In this document: in pieces, positions 58,007-64,000 of the stretch
Position numbering within the stretch: the first letter of the stretch is position 1
Layout of the letters: every line of letters starts with the position of its first letter
Assembly (NCBI GenBank): GCA_024683955.1
Contig: JAIKXS010000073.1
Coordinates: 1 to 64,000, forward strand
Length of the DNA: 64,000 bases
Direction: 5' to 3'
From: Desulfovibrio sp.
Lineage (GTDB): Bacteria; Desulfobacterota; Desulfovibrionia; Desulfovibrionales; Desulfovibrionaceae
The notes under the pieces: generated by a model
Told to the model about the DNA's origin: nothing
The model's database searches: none
The model's input: the letters and a program-made list of their open reading frames with translations, nothing else
Made by a program: the position numbers and the translations under genes

Positions 58007-58460
58007 GGTACATCCTTATGACGCTAAAAAACAAAAAAGCAGCGTAAGCTTCTCGTTGGAGGATTCCATGGAGGGGCTTGCTGCGTTATTGGGTCAAATG
58101 ACCAGGGGCGCTGAAGGGCGCCTGCTTTGTTTTAAAAGGGCGATCTAAGCGTTGCGAAAGAAAAGCCCGTCTGGATATCCCGCCCGGAAGCAGAAAAGGG
58201 GAGAGCAAAGCGAATACGGTAAAACAGCAAAAAACTTTCCACTTTTTCAATAATAGCTTTTTTTCCTGACAAAAACAAGCAAACGCTTTTGTCCCCCGCT
58301 AATTTGTCGTCTTTTTTGCCGCTTTGCTCCAGAGAAACGCAACTCTTCTTCCATCCAGACGTACTCCTCCTTTCCAATAATCGTTTCATGAAAGGGAGCG
58401 CCGAGCAGGGCTCCCCGTTTTCAATGGCGTTCAAAGGGCTTTGCACCGCGCGTGGCGCTG
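58007..58460. other. Intergenic region within the TRAP gene group
   Basis: No gene is supported. Its 450-base length suggests that the permease has its own promoter and is not simply read through from the 546-residue gene. Confidence 0.5.
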
Positions 58461-60101
58461 CTAACACGCAGGGTGTTCCTTCCTGGTGCGTTCATCGCCG
58501 GCCGGTTCTTCGGAATGTTCCCGTGCGTCTCTGAGCAGGGAAAAACGGTCAGGGCTGAGTGAGAGAATCGCGTCGCAGATCTCCTGCTGTTTTTTCGGCC
58601 CGAGTGTCCGGAGGCGTCTTAGGAGAGCGTGTTCTGCTTTCTCATGGGCCATATCTCCCTGCACGTGTTTCATGAGTTCAGAAATGCCACGTGCGTAGAT
58701 TTCAGTCGAAACCGTATCGGGATCGGCAAGGGAAAGCAGGAGGATGGCGTGTTCTGTACTCTCTGGCTCCATGACGCCTTTTGCGATACGTGCAAGGGTC
58801 GTTTCACCCTCACGGAGAAGAGAGAGAATGTCTCGTTGTGCTTCCCGCGAACAGGCCAGTAAGGAGGCGTGGGAGAGTGGCAGAGCGCTTGCGTTCTCCC
58901 AAAGTACGCTGAGCGCTTCCGGAAGAGCACGCGCAAAAAAGGAAGGAGACGGGATGCTGGAAAGATCAGGCTGTGCCTCCCGTTTGTTACCTTTTTTGCA
59001 GAGGGAGGTGATGGCGAGAGCAATGCCCGCGCCAAGCCACCTTGCCTGAATGAAGAAGAGGCTGAGCCGTGTGTTGAGTGATTTTTCATGGAAGCCGGTA
59101 TCGGACCGCGTTGCCCCGCAGAACTTTTTTCCCCATTCCCGCGTGAACTGCGCAAGGCTTCTTGCGGCATCCTGCATTGCCCCCGTTATTCCGTAAAAAA
59201 ATGCCTTTGTTCCTGAAATAAGTCCAAGACAGGGGCTTCTGGGGGCTGTTGCGACGGCCATGCGCTCATCGTCGCTGAGCGCATCGTGATCAAGACGTGC
59301 CTCTTCCGCATGCGGAAGCCGCCCGACCTCCCAAAACCGCCGCCTGCCCCTGATGTTTTGCACCATGAGTATTGTCCGTTGAGCCTCCGCATCCCCTCCA
59401 TGGCTGCCGGACTTCCCGCTCAAGCATTCGTTTTCGGCATGCTTTCTTGAGGAGGTGCTGTCACCTGAACGCCTTTCACAGATCCCCTTAAGCAGGTTTT
59501 CGCGGTTTTCGTCACCCTGTGGCTTCTGAATGTTGGATAAAAGTGACGGATGGAGGTCCCGTAGAGCCGAAGCGTCGTTTTTCAGCACGGCCAAAAAAAG
59601 CTCCCTGTCGTTTTCAAGGGCCATTTTCGGAATAAAGGAGAGCGCGTCGCCAATCGGCCAGGGTGATGAATGCAGCATTCTGCAGAGAAGGCTTCTCAGG
59701 GCAGGATTTCTAAAGTCGTCCTTACGCAGATATCTTATGACGGAACAGGGCGTGCTGCCTTTTTCCGCGAGGTACCTGATCGCCCTGATCCGTACTTCCC
59801 CAGCCTCCTTCTTTCTCCCTCCGAGAACATCGTGGGTAAGGAGGGCAAGTCCTTCCGGACCAACCCGGTCCAGATATGGTGCCGTACTGAGCTTTTTTGC
59901 TGCGTAAGAAAGGGTGCGGAAGACGCCTGACGGATCCATGCGCAGCGCCTCGTCCACACATTTTCTAGCCCATATGCGTTCCCGTGTGTCTCCGGCGGTC
60001 AGAAGTCTTGAGAGTGAGCGCCGTTGCCCTTCGTTGAGGGATGACCAGTCTTTACGATCATAATGAAGGTCGTAGAAAAGGTGTTCCGGATCGATCTTCA
60101 C
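58461..60101 (-). CDS. Unknown 546-residue protein inside the TRAP gene group
   Basis: I do not recognise a family. The protein is mostly helical with short Leu-rich helical units (for example RMLHSSPWPIGDALSFIP and ALLRRLRTLGPKKQQEICDA) that suggest HEAT-like repeats. A polar, low-complexity middle lies at about residues 190-270. One hydrophobic segment occurs near residue 355 (LFFIQARWLGAGIALAI). The C-terminus is acidic-basic. The start is GTG with AGGAG 8 bases upstream. It is encoded between the DUF1850 gene and the TRAP permease on the same strand; whether it serves the transporter is unknown. Confidence 0.75.
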   Translation of the reverse strand: MKIDPEHLFYDLHYDRKDWSSLNEGQRRSLSRLLTAGDTRERIWARKCVDEALRMDPSGVFRTLSYAAKKLSTAPYLDRVGPEGLALLTHDVLGGRKKEAGEVRIRAIRYLAEKGSTPCSVIRYLRKDDFRNPALRSLLCRMLHSSPWPIGDALSFIPKMALENDRELFLAVLKNDASALRDLHPSLLSNIQKPQGDENRENLLKGICERRSGDSTSSRKHAENECLSGKSGSHGGDAEAQRTILMVQNIRGRRRFWEVGRLPHAEEARLDHDALSDDERMAVATAPRSPCLGLISGTKAFFYGITGAMQDAARSLAQFTREWGKKFCGATRSDTGFHEKSLNTRLSLFFIQARWLGAGIALAITSLCKKGNKREAQPDLSSIPSPSFFARALPEALSVLWENASALPLSHASLLACSREAQRDILSLLREGETTLARIAKGVMEPESTEHAILLLSLADPDTVSTEIYARGISELMKHVQGDMAHEKAEHALLRRLRTLGPKKQQEICDAILSLSPDRFSLLRDAREHSEEPAGDERTRKEHPAC

Positions 60102-60227
60102 GGGTGCACTCCTGTGTTATTTAAATAAAAATGATATATCAATTTTATTTAATCTGGTCAAGAGAACACCGAAACCGGTGAAGGATCTCTGGAAGGCGGA
60201 TGAGCGAAAGCAGGGAGGGACTGGTTG

Positions 60228-60779
60228 CTATTTCTCTTTTCGAGTGCTGTCCGGGTTTTCAAGGGAAAAGGTGATGGCGGAACCAGGCTTGGCAAGGCTG
60301 TCAAGCCGCACTTCCTTCCTGCTTCCGTCTTGTGCGTTGTGTTCAGGGAGGAGAAGGGTATGTCCGGCGATACGTCCCACGCGCACGTCAAAGCGGGGGA
60401 GGGGTCTGTGATAGCCGTCAATGATGATATGGCCGTCCTTAACGCGCATGCGCTGTCCCCCTTCAGGTCTGTAGGGCAGCCCCGCGCCAAAGTCCTGATA
60501 GACGGTTTTTTCGAGGAAAAGCTCGGAATTTTGACGACAGAACCATTCTTCGACCGGACTTTTGGCGACGGAATGGATGAAAAGAATACCAAAGCAGGTG
60601 CGGTCAGGGATCGGATAGCGGGCAAGTATCTTTCCCGTGCTGTCCTGCAGGACGAGGTCGTTCTCAGCGGCGGGTAGGGTTTCCGGAGAGAAGAGGAGAG
60701 CGATGTGGAAGAAAAGGAGAAGAAACAGGTGTGGGAGAGCTCTGCCCGTGAGCGTTTTGATCGGAGCATGATGCGCCAT
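60228..60779 (-). CDS. DUF1850 protein of a TAXI-TRAP operon
   Basis: The 183-residue protein has a signal-like N-terminus and the DUF1850 landmark LFIHSVAKSPVEEWFCRQ near residue 67, followed by QDFGAGLPYRPEGGQ. DUF1850 genes are often found beside TAXI-type TRAP transporters, and that is the case here. Function is unknown; a periplasmic accessory role is likely. The ATG at 60779 has GAGG 6 bases upstream. A terminator-like hairpin separates it from the binding-protein gene. Confidence 0.88.
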   Translation of the reverse strand: MAHHAPIKTLTGRALPHLFLLLFFHIALLFSPETLPAAENDLVLQDSTGKILARYPIPDRTCFGILFIHSVAKSPVEEWFCRQNSELFLEKTVYQDFGAGLPYRPEGGQRMRVKDGHIIIDGYHRPLPRFDVRVGRIAGHTLLLPEHNAQDGSRKEVRLDSLAKPGSAITFSLENPDSTRKEK

Positions 60780-60842
60780 GAAAAACCTCGAGTGACGTGT
60801 CGTGTCCCAAGGACGTACGACTGACCAAGGGGGGCGTCGCGA

Positions 60843-60881
60843 CTGAAAAAAAGGACAGCGTCACGCTGTCCTTTTTTTCAG
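60843..60881 (-). terminator. Terminator between the TAXI binding protein and DUF1850 genes
   Basis: CTGAAAAAAAGGACAGCG pairs perfectly with its mirror CGCTGTCCTTTTTTTCAG around TCA (18 bp). It lies 13 bases past the binding-protein stop. Partial termination here would give more binding protein than downstream proteins, a usual arrangement for transporters. Confidence 0.85.
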
Positions 60882-60893
60882 GGATAAGCGCGA

Positions 60894-61835
60894 TTACTTC
60901 ATACCTTTTTCCGCAAAGTACTTGGCTGCACCAGGATGGAAGGGAATGGTCACGCCGTCCTTTGCACGGTCGAGGCTGATCTCTGATCCTTTGTTGTGGG
61001 CCTTTGCCACGTCTGGAAGATTTTCAAAGAGGGTCTTTGTGAGAGTATAGGCCACATCATCCGGCATATCCTTGCTCACGACAAGAATGGCCTGGACAGA
61101 GAGGGTCGGAACGGCGGCATCCTGGCCTTTGTAGGTCTTGGCGGGAATGCTATCCTTCACGAGGAAGGGGAAGTCCTTCACAATCTTGTCAACACCCGCG
61201 CCTTCGAGGGGGATGAACTGGACGCTCTGGGCGGTTGTGATGTCCTGGATGGCAGGATTTGGCGTGCCGATAGTGAAGACAAAGCCGTCGAGCTGGCGGT
61301 CCTTGAACTGTTCGGCGGTTTCGCCGTAAGGGAGGAAGATTGGCTGGATATTTTTGTAGGTGAGCCCGAAGGTTTCAAATATCTGACGGCAGTTCAATTC
61401 GTTGCCGCTTCCCCTGGCACCGACGGAAACCTTCTTTCCCTTGAAGCCCTCCATGGTCTTGACGCCGCTGTCCTTTGTTGCGACCACATGAAGGTATTCG
61501 GGATAGAGGCGGGCGATGGCGCGGGCATTCTGCAGCTTTTCCTTGAAGGGGGCTTTGCCGTTGAATGCTGCGTCGGCCACATCGTTCTGGACCATGGCCA
61601 TGTTGACATCGCCGCTTTCAATAAGGCGCATGTTTTCGCCGCTTGCGCCGCTGGCCTGTGCCGTGATTGCAAGGGCGCCGTTACTCTTGGCCGTCAGAGT
61701 CTGGGCAATGGCTCCGCCAAGGGGAAAATAGACTCCTGACGTGCCGCCGGTCGCAAACGTCAGGCGGGTTTCCGCGTGCGCAAGACCGGCACAGAACAGG
61801 CCGGCCATAATCATAAGGCCGAGTAGTTTTTTCAT
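60894..61835 (-). CDS. TAXI-family TRAP transporter solute-binding protein
   Basis: The 313-residue periplasmic protein has a signal peptide (residues 1-21, ending GLAHA). The TAXI-type opening RLTFATGGTSGVYFPLGGAIAQ follows, then DVNMAMVQNDVADAAFNG. It captures the substrate for the fused permease at 55910-58006. TAXI proteins bind varied small organic acids, and the ligand cannot be told here. It has an AGGAG ribosome binding site and is the first gene of the group. Confidence 0.95.
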   Translation of the reverse strand: MKKLLGLMIMAGLFCAGLAHAETRLTFATGGTSGVYFPLGGAIAQTLTAKSNGALAITAQASGASGENMRLIESGDVNMAMVQNDVADAAFNGKAPFKEKLQNARAIARLYPEYLHVVATKDSGVKTMEGFKGKKVSVGARGSGNELNCRQIFETFGLTYKNIQPIFLPYGETAEQFKDRQLDGFVFTIGTPNPAIQDITTAQSVQFIPLEGAGVDKIVKDFPFLVKDSIPAKTYKGQDAAVPTLSVQAILVVSKDMPDDVAYTLTKTLFENLPDVAKAHNKGSEISLDRAKDGVTIPFHPGAAKYFAEKGMK

Positions 61836-61962
61836 ACGAATCTCCTTTTGAAAACGGTGGGGTACCAGAGGGGGAAGTATAGAGTTCTCAATGGTATTTG
61901 TCTATGGGTTGCTGATTTCTTTGCGTTCCAAGGCTTCTTGATTGCGCGGCCTTCAACTTTTT

Positions 61963-61978
61963 TGTGATTGAAATCACG
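61963..61978. promoter_or_regulatory. CRP/HcpR-type operator
   Basis: TGTGATTGAAATCACG matches TGTGA-N6-TCACA at 9 of 10 defined positions. It lies 93 bases before the Crp/Fnr-family gene and 128 bases before the TAXI gene in the other direction. The adjacent regulator keeps the R-E-x3-R pattern of CRP's recognition helix, so autoregulation is plausible. Confidence 0.65.
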
Positions 61979-62070
61979 GTAAAGAAGCCGCATATGTACC
62001 AAGTATTACGCAGTGCTGTCTACACGGCTCCGAATATCATCGTCCTCTACACTCATTACCCGGAGCAGAC

Positions 62071-62769
62071 ATGTCCGACAGGAATTCCCTCAATAAGCCC
62101 GATGCCCTTATGCCCTTTCTTCATGAAGCACCTTTCAGTGCCATGGACGAGAAAGTCCGGGACGCGATCATGCACAAATCGCGTCTTATCCGCTTTTTGG
62201 CCGGTGAACCGCTTTATTTACAGGGACAGGAAGGGTATCCGCTGTATTTTCTGACCGAAGGTCTTGTGAAGCTTTCAGCAACTGCTTCCCACGGGAAAGA
62301 ATGTGTGCTGCATATCATACGTCCGGGAACGTTTGTTGATCTCGGCATGCTTTTTTATGAGGGTGGATCTCCCTGTTCAGCCTTTGCTGTCTCTTCCTCA
62401 AAAGCCTATCTTCTTGATAAAAATCAGATTCTCCTTGTTATGACGGAGTATCCTCTCTTTGCCCTGGAGATTATGCGCCGTATGACCTTGCGTGAGCGTC
62501 TTTTTATCAATAAATTGGTTGGTTCACAGGGTCGGATATCAGTTGCCTGCCGTGTTTCCTCATGGCTTTTGCACAGAAGTCGCATGGAGGGGGGGAATGT
62601 AATTTTTCTTGATGTGAACAGGGAACTGATGGCCAGGGTTCTCGGGGTCACACGGGAGAGTTTCTCCAGGGAACTGAGCCGCCTGCAGGGCGCGGGAGCC
62701 ATTTCCGTCAAACGCCGGGCCATTACCCTGCTTGACAAGAAGATTCTCATGAAAGAGGCTCTGCAGTAG
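62071..62769 (+). CDS. Crp/Fnr-family transcriptional regulator
   Basis: The 232-residue protein has an N-terminal cyclic-nucleotide-binding-like barrel (YLQGQEGYPLYFLTEGLVKLS, then IRPGTFVDLGMLF). A dimerisation helix and a C-terminal winged helix follow (NRELMARVLGVTRESFSREL). The recognition helix TRESFSREL aligns with CRP's SRETVGRIL, keeping Arg, Glu and Arg. There is no FNR-type N-terminal Cys cluster. It probably senses something other than oxygen through Cys; HcpR-like or CRP-like action are candidates. GGAG lies upstream of the ATG. The flavodoxin-like gene follows after 28 bases. Confidence 0.93.
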   Translation: MSDRNSLNKPDALMPFLHEAPFSAMDEKVRDAIMHKSRLIRFLAGEPLYLQGQEGYPLYFLTEGLVKLSATASHGKECVLHIIRPGTFVDLGMLFYEGGSPCSAFAVSSSKAYLLDKNQILLVMTEYPLFALEIMRRMTLRERLFINKLVGSQGRISVACRVSSWLLHRSRMEGGNVIFLDVNRELMARVLGVTRESFSRELSRLQGAGAISVKRRAITLLDKKILMKEALQ

Positions 62770-62797
62770 TTCTTTTGACTGACTCCCCGGGGGGTTC

Positions 62798-63265
62798 ATG
62801 GCTACGTGTATTCTTTATTCATCACAGACCGGCAACACAAAATTTCTGGCCGATGCTCTTGCCAGAGAACTCGATCTTCCCCTCTATCCGGTGGAGACTC
62901 CTCCTCCTGACTCCTTCTCCACGTATGCCCTTGGCTTCTGGCTCAAGCGCGGCATGCCTGATGAAAAGATGCTTGCCTTCATGAAAACATTGTGGGGAAA
63001 GGACATTTATTATTTCTGCACGCATGCTGCCTGGCCTGATTCCGAACATGTGCGGTCCATGCGGCTCGCCGTGGCAAGGCTGCTTGAGGCGCAGAACAAC
63101 CGGGTGCTTGGTTTTTTTACCTGCCAGGGACGTGTGGCGCAGACGCCGCATCACAGGATGACAGTTGAGAGGAGGATGCGTCTGGAGGAGGCCGAACGAC
63201 ACCCCGATGCCGCGGATACCGATGCACTGATTCACGGGGCGCGTCTGGCGCTTTTTGGCATATAA
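62798..63265 (+). CDS. Flavodoxin-like protein
   Basis: The 155-residue protein opens with the flavodoxin FMN loop pattern ILYSSQTGNTKFLADALA and has a Rossmann-like order of short strands and helices. Later segments (YYFCTHAAWPDSEHV, LGFFTCQGRV) fit the FMN site. It likely carries electrons or binds FMN; no partner is certain. It is the second gene after the Crp/Fnr regulator and probably cotranscribed. Confidence 0.85.
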   Translation: MATCILYSSQTGNTKFLADALARELDLPLYPVETPPPDSFSTYALGFWLKRGMPDEKMLAFMKTLWGKDIYYFCTHAAWPDSEHVRSMRLAVARLLEAQNNRVLGFFTCQGRVAQTPHHRMTVERRMRLEEAERHPDAADTDALIHGARLALFGI

Positions 63266-63293
63266 CGGTTTTTCATTCCTTTCTTTACCTGTA

Positions 63294-63325
63294 CGAAAAA
63301 GGCCTGCGTTTGCAGGCCTTTTTCG
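63294..63325. terminator. Bidirectional terminator between the flavodoxin-like gene and nrfA
   Basis: CGAAAAAGGCCTGC pairs perfectly with GCAGGCCTTTTTCG around GTTT (14 bp). The A-run and T-run serve both converging genes. Confidence 0.9.
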
Positions 63326-63372
63326 TGGATCCGGAGATTCTTCATCACACGCCTTGAGAGGCGCGGTATGGT

Positions 63373-64000
63373 CTAGTTATTTGCCGATACTTCCTTTGTT
63401 TTTATCCGTTCCTGCCCCTTCCAGGTGCGCCCGTGCTTCGGCATGACCGGCAGAAGCTTTGTCCACGGATGCTTGGAAAGAAATTCCTCGTCCTGCTGGA
63501 GTTCGCGGCTCATATGGGTGATGGGCGGAACAATGGTCTCGATTTCGCCGGCAAGAGACTGGGCTATGCCAAATCTTGTGGCCTCGGTTGCCAGGTCGAC
63601 GGCCTTCTGGCTGCATTCAAAGGAAGTCATGAGTGTATCAAGCTGCTTTGCCGGGTTGTGGAAGCCGATGCTGTTCTCGGCGGACACATAATCCCAGAAA
63701 AACTGTCCCTTGCGGACCATTTCGCGCGCTTCGGCCATGAGAGCGTCGTAGTTTTCAGCCTTCTCGCCTTCCCAGGCGTTTGCGAGGCGTACGGCTTCAT
63801 GGGCCTTGACCGAGATGCGTTCGGCCTCAAGCAGGCGGGCAAAGACCTTGTCCTGGATGTAGAGCACGCGGCTTCTCAGGTATTCCGGAGTCTTGTCAGC
63901 ATGGCACTGACGGCAGGCGCGCATTTCCTTGTCCTTCATGGGGGATGTCATCCAGTGGCTTGAGACCTTCTTGCCGTCTTCACGGACATACTGCATATGG
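63373..64000 (-). CDS. nrfA: Ammonia-forming cytochrome c nitrite reductase, C-terminal part (partial)
   Basis: NrfA reduces nitrite to ammonia in the periplasm with five hemes. The 209-codon piece begins at the window edge with H-M-Q-Y, the end of a CxxCH heme motif. It then has CRQCH, the last heme motif, and the diagnostic SAENSIGFHNPAKQ segment near the middle with a distal heme-ligand His. The C-terminus ends normally. The N-terminal half with the CxxCK active-site heme lies outside the window. It faces the flavodoxin-like gene across a shared terminator. Confidence 0.95.
   Translation of the reverse strand, partial: HMQYVREDGKKVSSHWMTSPMKDKEMRACRQCHADKTPEYLRSRVLYIQDKVFARLLEAERISVKAHEAVRLANAWEGEKAENYDALMAEAREMVRKGQFFWDYVSAENSIGFHNPAKQLDTLMTSFECSQKAVDLATEATRFGIAQSLAGEIETIVPPITHMSRELQQDEEFLSKHPWTKLLPVMPKHGRTWKGQERIKTKEVSANN

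Noticed and set aside
1..64000. CRISPR array or direct-repeat spacer structure
   Set aside because: No regularly spaced repeat of 20-40 bases was seen in any intergenic region, and no cas gene is present.

Overview
The window looks like a chromosomal segment from a Gram-negative, anaerobic, motile member of the Desulfovibrionaceae or a close relative. This rests on the block rodZ-like/recO/glyQ/glyS/rpsT, a split glycyl-tRNA synthetase, rubrerythrin, an ammonia-forming cytochrome c nitrite reductase (NrfA), a TAXI-type TRAP transporter, ThyX in place of ThyA, and flagellar and chemotaxis genes. A gene pair that looks like a type III secretion chaperone and effector suggests a host-associated lifestyle. 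No similarity search was run; the genus is not claimed.

Layout. 1-4.7 kb: the end of an upstream gene with its terminator, then a very large (1302-residue) flagellin on the minus strand behind a good sigma-54 promoter. 6-9 kb: an APS-kinase-like gene facing a glycosyltransferase and a DegT aminotransferase, probably sugar or surface-glycan chemistry. 9-14.4 kb: thyX and an RND efflux pump (adaptor plus inner-membrane pump). 14.6-19.2 kb: a zinc-ribbon protein, a D,D-carboxypeptidase, and the minus-strand operon pyrB-pyrC-memo. 19.2-26.7 kb: an accessory island between pyrB and tRNA-Leu. It holds decayed IS5- and IS630-type transposases around an intact effector/chaperone pair. 26.7-31 kb: tRNA-Leu, cheW, dsbD, greA. 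31-38 kb: an MprF-like flippase domain protein, pyrR, mfd. 39-45.4 kb: a SurA-like chaperone, rodZ-like, recO, glyQ, glyS, rpsT, tRNA-Arg. 45.5-47.8 kb: a redox and oxygen-stress group (ferredoxin-nitroreductase, flavoprotein, rubrerythrin). 49-51.6 kb: a secreted leucine-rich-repeat protein and a small exported protein. 51.6-55 kb: a NUDIX hydrolase beside a SauUSI-like phospholipase-D/helicase restriction enzyme. 55-61.8 kb: a TauE-type permease and a TAXI-TRAP transport operon that contains an orphan 546-residue protein. 62-64 kb: a Crp/Fnr regulator with a CRP-type operator upstream, a flavodoxin-like protein, and the 3' end of nrfA.

The most interesting item is the 1218-residue putative effector at 21.4-25.1 kb. 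It combines a DUF3626-like segment with a C-terminal HD-type domain whose motifs resemble the phosphodiesterase domain of Legionella SidE effectors. It lies directly upstream of a CesT-type chaperone gene and is fenced by dead transposases. Two other observations stand out. The flagellin's variable region is built from about four diverged repeats. Several long genes (flagellin, RND pump, SauUSI-like enzyme) carry internal AT-rich blocks inside otherwise GC-balanced reading frames, which suggests mosaic genes.
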